Assembly: GCF_000430645.1 (NCBI RefSeq) | Contig: NZ_KE387185.1 | Location: forward strand, 903,780-967,779 | Reading direction: 5' to 3' | Length of the DNA: 64,000 bases | Source of the DNA: Aquimarina latercula DSM 2041 | GTDB taxonomy: Bacteria > Bacteroidota > Bacteroidia > Flavobacteriales > Flavobacteriaceae | Part shown: positions 27,582 to 37,218 of the stretch, piece by piece | Layout of the letters: every line of letters starts with the position of its first letter | How positions within the stretch are numbered: the first letter of the stretch is position 1 | The notes under the pieces: generated by a model | Told to the model about the DNA's origin: nothing | Databases searched by the model: none | What the model saw: the letters and a program-made list of their open reading frames with translations, nothing else | Made by a program: the position numbers and the translations under genes

Positions 27582-28880
27582 TTATCGATTAAATGGATTT
27601 TCATTGATCCAATGAAACCCTCTATTAATCAATAAGAATTCTTCTCGTTCTTTCTTTTTAGCAATAATTTTAAGATTATCACATTTGTAAGTTCCTTCAA
27701 AAGTATAGATGCTATCCTTTTTCGTATAAGAAAAACTTCTTATATCTGTGCTATCACTATATGAAATTAGATTTAATGTTTGTGATGTCGAATCTGTTTT
27801 TTCTTTAAGTCGAATAAACATTTCATCCATAGTCTGAATATTACTATATCGTTTATCTACTATTAAGCGTTTCCAGCGGATAGTGTCTGTTGTTAATGGA
27901 GGTAAAGTGTCATCGTTTTTAATGAATTCTTTTACTTCGTAAATACCAAATAAAGCTGGTTTTGGCGCTTTTTTACCCCACTGTTTTTCTCCTTCAATAG
28001 AACCTTCGATATTGGTGTAAAATAGATATCCTATAACTATAATTTTTATTGAAATAGCAGCAATTTGTAGTTTCTTTTTACTAAAATATTGTGGAATATC
28101 TTTTTGATTCACCGTTTTGTTTAGAACAAAGAAATTTAGAATGTCTTTAATATCTGGTGCTAATAAAAATAATCCCATTATTGTTAGTAAAGCACTATAC
28201 AACTTTACAGGAATATCATAACTCATGTTCATCATGAAAACATTGAACATTACACCTATGATCATAAATGAACCTAAAAGTGTAGTTTTTCTAAAAATCA
28301 ATAATATCCCAGCAATGATTTCTGCATAACCTGAAAATTTCGTATAAGTATCACTATACTCCATAAAATTCCACATTAACCCCATAGGAGATTGATTACC
28401 AAAAGGTTTGATGAGGTCTATATTTCGTAACTCCGAAAATTGAAGGGTGAAAGCTTTAGAAAACCCATAAGAAAACATAGTAGCAATTAGGTAATACCTA
28501 ACAAGGGTTCTTGTGTAAAGTAATAACTTGTTGTAGTTAGATCTTTTTAAATCAATAATGCTCCAGATGATAGTAGCGATAACTGCAATGTATAAGTATA
28601 CGAATTGAAATACATAATCAGCCGTAGTATCTCCACTTCCCGAAGGTTGCATAGATATTTCATACGTGATATTTAGGATGTTTTTTCCACTCCAAAGACA
28701 TAACTGCTCAAATCCGTCGTAATAGAAAGAGAAAATATTCCCTAGTCCTGGAATTAAACCTATATAATAGAATGGAAACGGAAAGATGTTTAGAAAGAGA
28801 TAAACAAAAAAGAATCTAAAAATAATTTTTGTTGATAACTTCCAGTTATCTTGAGTATTGATATCTTGTGTGACTGGCAT
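27582..28880 (-). CDS. DoxX-like multi-pass membrane protein with soluble C-terminal domain
   Basis: A 432-residue protein. About seven hydrophobic segments lie in residues 20-285, including a DoxX-like four-helix part (YGFSKAFTLQF, GYAEIIAGILLIFRKTTLLGSFMIIG, LFLLAPDI). A soluble region of about 135 residues follows (from GSIEGEKQWGKK). Its product is not functionally known. Members of this Bacteroidota family are simply labelled DoxX or hypothetical. It faces vanX tail to tail with 50 bases between and lies downstream of the malate synthase terminator, so it is likely its own unit. Confidence 0.6.
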   Translation of the reverse strand: MPVTQDINTQDNWKLSTKIIFRFFFVYLFLNIFPFPFYYIGLIPGLGNIFSFYYDGFEQLCLWSGKNILNITYEISMQPSGSGDTTADYVFQFVYLYIAVIATIIWSIIDLKRSNYNKLLLYTRTLVRYYLIATMFSYGFSKAFTLQFSELRNIDLIKPFGNQSPMGLMWNFMEYSDTYTKFSGYAEIIAGILLIFRKTTLLGSFMIIGVMFNVFMMNMSYDIPVKLYSALLTIMGLFLLAPDIKDILNFFVLNKTVNQKDIPQYFSKKKLQIAAISIKIIVIGYLFYTNIEGSIEGEKQWGKKAPKPALFGIYEVKEFIKNDDTLPPLTTDTIRWKRLIVDKRYSNIQTMDEMFIRLKEKTDSTSQTLNLISYSDSTDIRSFSYTKKDSIYTFEGTYKCDNLKIIAKKKEREEFLLINRGFHWINENPFNR

Positions 28881-28943
28881 TTGATTGATGGTTTGTTATA
28901 TTACTTTTATAAGACTACAAGTGTAGTTAGATGTTACAAAAAA

Positions 28944-28970
28944 ACAGCATTCGTTTAAAACGAATGCTGT
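28944..28970 (-). terminator. Rho-independent terminator of malate synthase
   Basis: ACAGCATTCGTTT (28944-28956) pairs perfectly with AAACGAATGCTGT (28958-28970). On the minus strand the stem is followed by a run of seven T. It lies about 90 bases after the aceB stop and just upstream of the DoxX-like gene. Confidence 0.8.
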
Positions 28971-29061
28971 AAGAGCACAATTATAAAATCGGAAAAAATT
29001 AGAATTGTTTAATTTTAGTGTGGTAGCTTTAATAGCTTTTTAACTATATGATTTTAATCTA

Positions 29062-30660
29062 TTATAAGTATTTATAAGCTTGTGTTGTTAAAAATTCTTC
29101 AAATCTATCAGTGGTAACTAAGTTGTGAAATATCTGGATTGCATTTTGATAATTTTCACTATCAAAAAGATCTTTTCCTGCTTGATCTTCTATGGTTTTC
29201 AATTCATCTTCAAAAAGAATATGAAACATATTAGAATTCAGTCTCAACCCATTATCAAGTTTTACTTCGTTTTTGAGCCATTGCCAGATTTGGGTTCTGC
29301 TAATTTCTGCGGTAGCGGCATCTTCCATAAGATCGTATAGAGCTACAGCACCATTTCCTCCTAACCAAGTTGCGATATAGTGTATGCCAACATTAATGTT
29401 TTCTCGGATTCCCTTTTCTGTTATAGTTCCTTGAGGGATTTCTAAAAGATCTTCTTCTGTTACAACTACATCTTCTCTTTTTACATCTAATTGATTTGCT
29501 TCTTGCATATGCATATCGAAAACACCCATAGCTAATGGTACCAGACCTGGATGTGCTACCCAAGTTCCATCATGACCATTCTTTACTTCACGTTCTTTAT
29601 CAGCTTTTACTTTGGCAAATGCTTGCTTGTTTCTTTCTTCATCATTTTTGATCGGAATTTGAGCTGCCATACCTCCTATGGCTAATATATTCCTTTTATG
29701 ACATCGTTGTATTACTCTTTTGCTATAAGCATCCATAAATGGACTTGTCATAGTTACTTGAGCACGATCGGGAACTACAAAACCTTTATGATTTCTTAGT
29801 TTTTTGATGTAACTAAATATATAATCCCACCTTCCACAGTTTAATCCAACAATATGTTCTTTTAATGCATAAATGATTTCATCTAATTGAAAACTAGCTG
29901 TAATAGTTTCTACTAGCGCAGTAACTTTTATAGTTGCATGTTCTAAACCAAGATATTCTTCAGAAAAATCGATCACGTCATTCCACCAGATTGCCTCTGT
30001 AAAATGTTCTAGTTTAGGGATGTAATAATAAGGAGCAGTGCCATTTTCTTTTAGTTGTTCGTTGTTATGAAATACATACAATGCAAAATCAAAAAGAGAA
30101 GCACTAATTTCCTTGTTTTCTATTAAAAGATGTTTCTCATTAAGGTGTAATCCTCTGGGACGTACAATTAATGTAGCTACTTCTTCATTTAGCTGATACG
30201 TTTTATCTTTCTTAGGATTGTAGAACGAAATAGTTTTGTTGACGGCATCCATGAGATTTTTTTGTCCTTGTAAACAGTTTTCCCATAAAGGAGCATTACT
30301 GTCTTCAAAGTCTGCCATGAATGTTTTTGCACCCGAGTTTAAGGCATTGATGACCATTTTTCTGTCAACAGGACCTGTGATCTCTACTCTTCTATCCTGA
30401 AGATCTGCAGGTATTGGAGCTGCGGACCATTCACTATTGCGAATTTCTTTAGTGTTTTCCGGAAATGCTGGAAAAGTTTCTAGATCAAACAGTTGTTGCT
30501 GTTGTTCTCTGTTGTTTAAAAGTGCTAATCGTCTTCCGTCAAAACGATTATGCAAAGCTTCAAGAAAAGCTAAAGCACCATCCGTAAGAATCTCTGGATG
30601 ATAATTTTTCACCTCTTTTGTAAAGCTAATTTTCTGACTTAGGTTTGTTTGAGTTTCCAT
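29062..30660 (-). CDS. aceB: Malate synthase A
   Basis: From ATG 30660 (METQTNLSQ) the protein is 532 residues, the usual malate synthase A length. An upstream ATG at 30711 would add 17 residues but falls in the promoter. Diagnostic segments: AKTFMADFEDSNAP, ATLIVRPRGLHLNEKH with the catalytic-site Arg, LNCGRWDYIFSYIKK, GGMAAQIPIK, and DGTWVAHPGLVPLA. It condenses glyoxylate and acetyl-CoA to malate in the glyoxylate shunt. Isocitrate lyase, often adjacent in this phylum, is not in the window. The divergent gene encodes a RamB/ScfR-type regulator that probably controls it. Confidence 0.95.
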   Translation of the reverse strand: METQTNLSQKISFTKEVKNYHPEILTDGALAFLEALHNRFDGRRLALLNNREQQQQLFDLETFPAFPENTKEIRNSEWSAAPIPADLQDRRVEITGPVDRKMVINALNSGAKTFMADFEDSNAPLWENCLQGQKNLMDAVNKTISFYNPKKDKTYQLNEEVATLIVRPRGLHLNEKHLLIENKEISASLFDFALYVFHNNEQLKENGTAPYYYIPKLEHFTEAIWWNDVIDFSEEYLGLEHATIKVTALVETITASFQLDEIIYALKEHIVGLNCGRWDYIFSYIKKLRNHKGFVVPDRAQVTMTSPFMDAYSKRVIQRCHKRNILAIGGMAAQIPIKNDEERNKQAFAKVKADKEREVKNGHDGTWVAHPGLVPLAMGVFDMHMQEANQLDVKREDVVVTEEDLLEIPQGTITEKGIRENINVGIHYIATWLGGNGAVALYDLMEDAATAEISRTQIWQWLKNEVKLDNGLRLNSNMFHILFEDELKTIEDQAGKDLFDSENYQNAIQIFHNLVTTDRFEEFLTTQAYKYL

Positions 30661-30680
30661 AACTATATCGTTTGAGTGAA

Positions 30681-30711
30681 CAATATTAAAAAAAAGTTTT
30701 TTATAAAACAA
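30681..30711 (-). promoter_or_regulatory. Candidate promoter of malate synthase
   Basis: On the minus strand TTG (30709-30711) is followed after 20 bases by TAATATTG (30681-30688), one mismatch from TAnnTTTG. The palindrome at 30711-30724 touches its -33 element. Confidence 0.45.
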
Positions 30712-30724
30712 GCGAACGTTCGCT
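30711..30724. promoter_or_regulatory. 14-bp palindromic operator candidate AGCGAACGTTCGCT
   Basis: A perfect inverted repeat in the 119-base divergent region between aceB and its putative regulator, abutting the -33 of the aceB promoter. The GCGAA/TTCGC half-sites recur in TTCGCGAA at 30753-30760. Confidence 0.55.
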
Positions 30725-30740
30725 AAATGTGAATTTTTTG

Positions 30741-30774
30741 TTTTTGAAAATATTCGCGAAAATCCCTACTTTTG
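30741..30774 (+). promoter_or_regulatory. Promoter of the RamB/ScfR-type regulator, predicted leaderless
   Basis: TTTTTG (30741-30746), 20 bases, then TACTTTTG (30767-30774), an exact -7 match. The ATG at 30780 follows by 5 bases, so the mRNA should begin at or next to the start codon. The second palindrome TTCGCGAA (30753-30760) sits in the spacer, consistent with autoregulation. Confidence 0.6.
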
Positions 30775-30779
30775 GCTTT

Positions 30780-32261
30780 ATGGCAATAGCAGAAGAATAT
30801 ATTAGATTGATTTTTGGTCTGAAAATCAAGCAAATACGGGCAGATAAAGACTTGTCGCTTTTTGGTTTATCCAAGTTAAGTGGGTTGTCTAAGTCGTACC
30901 TTAATGAGATAGAAAAAGGAAAAAAATATCCAAAAACAGATAAGATAATTAAGCTTGCAGAAACCTTAGAGGTGCCTTATGATAGTTTAGTTTCCTTAAA
31001 ATTAGATAAAAACCTTGCTCCAATTGGAGAAATTTTACAGTCAGGAATTCTTGATGAAATTCCACTAGAGTTATTTGGAATCCAGCAAAGTGACCTTATT
31101 GATATTATCGCGAATGCCCCTTCTAAGGTAAATGCATTTATAAGTACTATCATAGAAATTGCTCAGCATTATAATATGAGTAGAGAAGGTTTTTATTTAG
31201 CTTCTTTACGATCTTATCAAGAAGCGCATAACAATTTTTTCAAGGATTTAGAAGATACTGCCGTACGATTTGCCAATTCTTATCAATTAGACTTGTCGGG
31301 TAATATTGCTGCGTCAGAATTAGAAGAGATTTTGATCGAGGAGTATGGTTATACTATTAATACTGCAGGAATACCGCATCACGAAGAGTTGGATAATCTG
31401 AGATCTGTATTTGTACCATCAACAAAAACACTCCTTTTATCAGATAGAGTAGATGAGCCGCAGAAAACATTTATCTATGCAAAGGAGTTGGGGTATCAAT
31501 ATATGGAGATTAAACAGCGACCTTATACTTTTTCTTGGATACGTTATGATAATTTCGAAGAGGTATTGCATAATTTTTATGCTTCTTATTTTGCAGGGGC
31601 ATTAATTATACCTAGGAATCATTTAAAAGGCCATCTAAAAGATCTTTTTACTGGAAAACGTTTTTCCGAAAAATCTTTTCATAAAATAATGAAGCTGTAT
31701 AATGCTTCTCCAGAATCCTTTTACCAACGTCTAACTAATATTTTGCCTAAGGATTTTGGAATGCAGAATGTTTTCTTTTTAAGGTTTACTCATAGAAAAG
31801 GAATGGAGCGATTTAATTTAGTGAAGGAATTGCATATCACGCATCAACAACAACCTCATGCAAATGAGATTAATGAGCATTACTGTAGGAGATGGATGGC
31901 TATTAAAACATTACAACGTACTGCAAGTGATGATCTATCTTATTCTTTCGATATTCAGATTTCTGATTATGCAGATACGGATCAACAATATCTTGTGTTT
32001 ACGTCTGCTACCAAAGATCCATTTAGAAAAGATTATTATCGTAGTATTGGTATTGGATTTTTAATATCATCTTCTTTGGAGAAAAAAATTGCATTTGTTA
32101 ATGATTCTAAAATTCCAAAGGTGAAGGTTGGAGTTACTTGCGAATCTTGTTCTATTATGGATTGCGAGGTTAGAAAAGCACCACCAAAGCGATTATTAGC
32201 AAAAGAAAAATATAAAAGAACTTCTAGATTGGTAGCCGATATTGTTAAGGAGTATTCGTAA
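30780..32261 (+). CDS. XRE-family regulator with IrrE-like and DUF2083 domains (RamB/ScfR type)
   Basis: Start at ATG 30780 (MAIAEEYIRL), 493 residues. The 17 extra upstream codons would be translated promoter. Residues about 10-70 are an XRE helix-turn-helix (LSLFGLSKLSGLSKSYLNEIEKGKKYPKTDKI). The middle is an ImmA/IrrE-like fold in which the protease HExxH is replaced by KELGY, so it is not a peptidase. The C-terminal DUF2083 ends with the cysteine motif CESCSIMDCEVRKAPP. RamB/ScfR relatives sense short-chain acyl-CoA status and control glyoxylate and propionate genes, matching the divergent aceB. Confidence 0.85.
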   Translation: MAIAEEYIRLIFGLKIKQIRADKDLSLFGLSKLSGLSKSYLNEIEKGKKYPKTDKIIKLAETLEVPYDSLVSLKLDKNLAPIGEILQSGILDEIPLELFGIQQSDLIDIIANAPSKVNAFISTIIEIAQHYNMSREGFYLASLRSYQEAHNNFFKDLEDTAVRFANSYQLDLSGNIAASELEEILIEEYGYTINTAGIPHHEELDNLRSVFVPSTKTLLLSDRVDEPQKTFIYAKELGYQYMEIKQRPYTFSWIRYDNFEEVLHNFYASYFAGALIIPRNHLKGHLKDLFTGKRFSEKSFHKIMKLYNASPESFYQRLTNILPKDFGMQNVFFLRFTHRKGMERFNLVKELHITHQQQPHANEINEHYCRRWMAIKTLQRTASDDLSYSFDIQISDYADTDQQYLVFTSATKDPFRKDYYRSIGIGFLISSSLEKKIAFVNDSKIPKVKVGVTCESCSIMDCEVRKAPPKRLLAKEKYKRTSRLVADIVKEYS

Positions 32262-32279
32262 TTACAATTAGTTCAATTA

Positions 32280-33050
32280 TTAACGAAAAACGTTATTTAA
32301 TTTATTTAAATATTGTGATGTAGTCTCTTTTAAATACATTCCCATTGCGATAGCTGTTTTATCTAATAAATTCATTTTGAAAAATGAATAATCAAAATGA
32401 TATGATTTTCCGCTGGTTAAATCTATACGCTTTTGTGTTAAAATTTCGCATTCAGAACGAGAGATGTTATTTACTCCTCCAGCGTTGATATAATTGCGTA
32501 ATCGATCTTCGGTATTTGCTAAAGCTTCTTCTAGAATTGATAAACTTGCTGCTGCATCTGCAAGAATTTTTCTTTGCATATTGATATGATCAATTGCTAT
32601 TTCTTTATCTGATTGTACTTGCTTATCGGTCTTTTGGATGGAATAATAATCCTTATCAATATCACGATTAAATTGTTTAATTGTTTCTAGGTGTATGCTT
32701 CCTAGATCTCGCATTGAGGTAATGACAGCTTCAAATTTGTTTTGAAGTAAATTATAGTAATCACGTTCTTTTGCTAAAGTACCTTGATCGTATTTATCTT
32801 TTGCAACTAAGAAAAAATCAATGATTCCTTTTTCGATTTCATGATCGATTGCTCTGGTATTGGTAAGTAGCTTAGAAAATGGCTCTGCCTTTGTATTAAA
32901 TTGTTTTGATAGTATTAATATCTCATCTAATGACTCTTTTCCTGTTTCTTGAAAACGATCATTGTCCAGGTCTATAGGCTGGGATTTAGAATCATTGGCT
33001 TTGCTCTTCTTTCCATCTTCTTCAAATAAGTCATCATATAGACTAGGCAT
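32280..33050 (-). CDS. Uncharacterised cytoplasmic helical protein
   Basis: A 256-residue protein I do not recognise. It has an acidic, polar N-terminus (about 1-40), then almost uninterrupted helix-forming sequence with coiled-coil character (about 45-190: KDKYDQGTLAKERDYYNLLQ, KTDKQVQSDKEIAIDHIN, LSILEEALANTEDRLRNYI). It ends in an aromatic tail (YHFDYSFFKMN). There is no signal peptide or membrane helix. It is convergent with the regulator gene (18-base gap) and upstream of the groESL unit. The regular composition and codon use suggest a real gene. Confidence 0.6.
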   Translation of the reverse strand: MPSLYDDLFEEDGKKSKANDSKSQPIDLDNDRFQETGKESLDEILILSKQFNTKAEPFSKLLTNTRAIDHEIEKGIIDFFLVAKDKYDQGTLAKERDYYNLLQNKFEAVITSMRDLGSIHLETIKQFNRDIDKDYYSIQKTDKQVQSDKEIAIDHINMQRKILADAAASLSILEEALANTEDRLRNYINAGGVNNISRSECEILTQKRIDLTSGKSYHFDYSFFKMNLLDKTAIAMGMYLKETTSQYLNKLNNVFR

Positions 33051-33155
33051 ACTACTAGTGAAGGTTAAAGTTGGTTTATTTTTTTATGAATCCAAAGATA
33101 CTATTTTTAGAAAAAGGTTTTAATCATTGGGAATTCAATATTGATATTAAAAACA

Positions 33156-33185
33156 AACCCCGTTTCAAATTTTTGAAACGGGGTT
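33156..33185 (-). terminator. Terminator of groES-groEL
   Basis: AACCCCGTTTCAAA (33156-33169) and TTTGAAACGGGGTT (33172-33185) form a perfect 14-bp stem. On the minus strand it is followed by a T-rich tract (TGTTTTTAA). It lies about 50 bases beyond the groEL stop. Confidence 0.8.
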
Positions 33186-33234
33186 AAGTATTTTAGCATA
33201 AACTAGCTAATTTTATATCTATAGCAATTTGCTA

Positions 33235-34887
<1,653 letters not shown>

Positions 34888-34951
34888 TTAATCTTGAATT
34901 CCTGATTTACTTCAGGGTATCAAAAATTTAGATTTGTGTTTTGATTGAATG

Positions 34952-35227
34952 TTAAACGATTGCTAGGATATCATCCTCGCGCATTATTAAATAATCGTTA
35001 CCGTCTAATTTTAATTCAGTACCAGAATATTTTCCATAAAGTACAGTATCACCAACTTTTACGGTCATTTCGTGATCTTTTTTACCGCTACCTACAGCAG
35101 CTACTTTACCTTTTTGTTGCTTTTCCTGTGCTGAATCAGGGATGTATAATCCTGATGCCGTTTGCGTTTCCGCTGGAAGTGGCTCAATAACCACACGATC
35201 CGAAAGAGGTTTAATATTTACTCCCAT
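34952..35227 (-). CDS. groES: Co-chaperonin GroES
   Basis: A 91-residue Gro[24 protein letters not shown] with the mobile loop, [26 protein letters not shown], and the terminal [14 protein letters not shown]. It caps GroEL. First gene of the groESL operon, with a possible sigma54-like promoter element 54-68 bases upstream. Confidence 0.99.
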   Translation of the reverse strand: MGVNIKPLSDRVVIEPLPAETQTASGLYIPDSAQEKQQKGKVAAVGSGKKDHEMTVKVGDTVLYGKYSGTELKLDGNDYLIMREDDILAIV

Positions 35228-35280
35228 TATTATTGGTTTTATATTTTTAAATTAAAATGAATTATTTGATGCTATGCATT

Positions 35281-35295
35281 TCAGAAATTATGCCA
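35281..35295 (-). promoter_or_regulatory. Sigma54-like -24/-12 element before groES
   Basis: On the minus strand TGGCATAATTTCTGA has the invariant GG and, 10 bases later, GA where the sigma54 -12 consensus has GC. The implied start gives a leader of about 40 bases before the groES ATG at 35227. A TGTCAGTA just upstream (35306-35313) could be part of an activator site. No TAnnTTTG is evident here. One invariant base is off, so this is tentative. Confidence 0.35.
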
Positions 35296-35325
35296 GTGGC
35301 TTGATACTGACAAATTGAAACAAAA

Positions 35326-35353
35326 AATGCCGACTGTATGACAAGTCGGCATT
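35326..35353 (-). terminator. Terminator of the miaB-secG operon
   Basis: AATGCCGACT (35326-35335) and AGTCGGCATT (35344-35353) pair perfectly around an 8-base loop. On the minus strand a six-T run follows immediately. It lies 24 bases beyond the secG stop and separates secG from groES. Confidence 0.9.
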
Positions 35354-35376
35354 GTATCTTGGTTTCATAAACTGAA

Positions 35377-35709
35377 TTATTCTTCAGGTGTGTCATCCGT
35401 TGCAGGAGCAACAGGTGCATCCTGAATCAATTCTACATCATTCGTGTCTACTGTTGGATCTTGATTTGTAGCTCCATCCATTAAGTCTACATTAGATAAA
35501 AGAATAAGAACTAATAGCAGTGTTGCTAATGCCCAAGTACTTTTATCTAAGAAATCTGTGGTTTTTTTTACACCGCCTAATTGTTGTGTTCCTCCTCCAC
35601 CGAAAGAAGACGATAAACCTCCTCCCTTAGGGTTTTGAACCATAATTACTACTACCAGTAAAAATGACACAACTACGATTAATATTAAAAAGATTGAAAA
35701 CGTTGTCAT
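35377..35709 (-). CDS. secG: Preprotein translocase subunit SecG
   Basis: A 110-residue protein with two membrane helices (about 2-22 and 55-75) flanking the SecG signature VMVQNPKGGGLSSSFGGG, followed by an acidic Asp/Pro-rich tail typical of Bacteroidota SecG. It is the non-essential partner of SecYE that aids protein export. Last gene of the run miaB - sigma54 activator - lptE - TPR protein - secG, 9 bases after the TPR gene. Confidence 0.95.
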   Translation of the reverse strand: MTTFSIFLILIVVVSFLLVVVIMVQNPKGGGLSSSFGGGGTQQLGGVKKTTDFLDKSTWALATLLLVLILLSNVDLMDGATNQDPTVDTNDVELIQDAPVAPATDDTPEE

Positions 35710-35718
35710 TATATATTG

Positions 35719-36660
35719 TTATTTATTTTCTTGTAATTTTTTTACCGCTCGAATTTGGTCTGCAAAGAAACCACTTTTTTCGGGATTTTTCAAAATTAAT
35801 ATTTTATATGCCTGAATTGCCTTTTTGTATTTTTTTTGAGCTAAATAAACTCTAGCCAAAGTCTCTGTCATTAGCTCGTCTGGAGCTACCATATGTTCAT
35901 TAGCTAAATTTCGAGATGGGGCATTTTTTTCTGCTGGTTTGATCTTTGGGTTGTTGGCAATAAATTCATCGATAAGGTTAAACTTGTGTTCTTGGTCAGA
36001 AGGTTTTTCAATTTCACCTTTTTTATCTTCGGTTTGATTTTTTACTTCAGTTTCTCTGTCAATTGGTTGTATGGACGAAAGTTTTAACCATTCTGCAAAA
36101 GAATGCGCTTCTTTTTTATCAAAATCAAATGGTTTATCTATATCCAATTCTTTTTCGGCATCTTTTGCAATTATAGTGTTTTCAGGTTTATTATTTTTTT
36201 CTGATTGTTCTATGATTGTTTCTGCAATTGTAATATTATTAGGGGTATCTTCATCTTTATGAGAGAACAAAGATGGGTCAAGTACATCTTCAGCTTCTTC
36301 CATATTCATGGATACAGCATCGTCTATGGAGATTCTTTCGAGTACTTTAACTTCTTGCGCGTCTACAACATCGATATCACTATTGATCTTCTTTTCTGTA
36401 TCAAGTGTTTTGATACTGCTATTAAAGAGCTCAGATGTTATAAAATCAAACAAAACTCCTCTGTCAGTAGTATAAGCTGCTGTAGTTTTTAATTCTTGAT
36501 TGTATCTGAAGTTTTCATCTTCTTTAAGCCCTTTTAAGAGTAAAGATCTTACAGACTGAAAATAAGGAAACTCTTGAATGATTTTCACTAGATTTTCTGT
36601 TTGTTCCTTTTTTATAGATAAAGGGTTTTGAAATAGATATGTAAGTTCTTTGGTATTCAA
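35719..36660 (-). CDS. TPR-containing protein of unknown function
   Basis: A 313-residue cytoplasmic protein. It has a conserved N-terminal part (about 1-85: FPYFQSVRSLLLKGLKEDENF, TTDRGVLFDFI), a long acidic low-complexity middle rich in Glu, Asp and Lys, and one C-terminal TPR-like unit (ETLARVYLAQKKYKKAIQAYKILILKNPEKSGFFADQI). No export signal. It sits between lptE and secG in this operon, suggesting a link to envelope biogenesis, but no function can be assigned. Confidence 0.7.
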   Translation of the reverse strand: MNTKELTYLFQNPLSIKKEQTENLVKIIQEFPYFQSVRSLLLKGLKEDENFRYNQELKTTAAYTTDRGVLFDFITSELFNSSIKTLDTEKKINSDIDVVDAQEVKVLERISIDDAVSMNMEEAEDVLDPSLFSHKDEDTPNNITIAETIIEQSEKNNKPENTIIAKDAEKELDIDKPFDFDKKEAHSFAEWLKLSSIQPIDRETEVKNQTEDKKGEIEKPSDQEHKFNLIDEFIANNPKIKPAEKNAPSRNLANEHMVAPDELMTETLARVYLAQKKYKKAIQAYKILILKNPEKSGFFADQIRAVKKLQENK

Positions 36661-36679
36661 AAAATAATAATTTAAGGTT

Positions 36680-37183
36680 TTACCACTTTGCTAATGTAGC
36701 ATTTAGTATATCCTGAGTAATTCTGTCATAGATTATTTGGACAGCTTCATCTCTAACAGCTGTCTCAGCTTGTGTAGCTGGGTAGTCGAAAAAGAATGAA
36801 AAACGTTGTTCTAAATCTTCCTTAGGGTTCTTTATGTCATAAAAACGAACATTTACAGCAATGGTAAGTCTGTTTTGTGCAGCTGTGTTTGCTGATGTTG
36901 CATTGGTTGGGGCTACATAATATTGAACAATTTCGCCTTCATAGGCAATATCTCCGTTAGAAGTTACCAGGTCTAGATTAGTTTGATTTAATATCAAATC
37001 TTGTAACTGATTGGTAAACGTTTGATCAATTCCAGGGATAATGATTGATGCTTGATTTTGGAAAAAACCTACTTGAAATGTAGTTGCTGTAGTGTTTATT
37101 CCACTAAAAGAGTATGCCCCACATCCTTGGATTATAATAATTCCGATGATTGCTACAATGGTATATTTAATTTTGTGTACCAA
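36680..37183 (-). CDS. lptE: LPS-assembly lipoprotein LptE
   Basis: A 167-residue lipoprotein (IIIIQGC, Cys21) of the Bacteroidota LptE type: GAYSFSGINT after the lipid anchor, then QTFTNQLQDLILNQTNLDLV and NRLTIAVNVRFYDIKNPKEDLEQRFSFFFDYPA. LptE plugs the LptD barrel that inserts LPS in the outer membrane. It follows the sigma54-type regulator gene by 35 bases in the miaB-secG operon. Confidence 0.85.
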   Translation of the reverse strand: MVHKIKYTIVAIIGIIIIQGCGAYSFSGINTTATTFQVGFFQNQASIIIPGIDQTFTNQLQDLILNQTNLDLVTSNGDIAYEGEIVQYYVAPTNATSANTAAQNRLTIAVNVRFYDIKNPKEDLEQRFSFFFDYPATQAETAVRDEAVQIIYDRITQDILNATLAKW

Positions 37184-37218
37184 TTTTATATGTTTTTAAT
37201 GAGTGTTTATTTTTTGTG

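Noticed and set aside
30780-32261. ImmA/IrrE-type protease or antitoxin partner
   Set aside because: The HExxH zinc site is replaced by KELGY and the C-terminal DUF2083 cysteine motif places it in the RamB/ScfR regulators.
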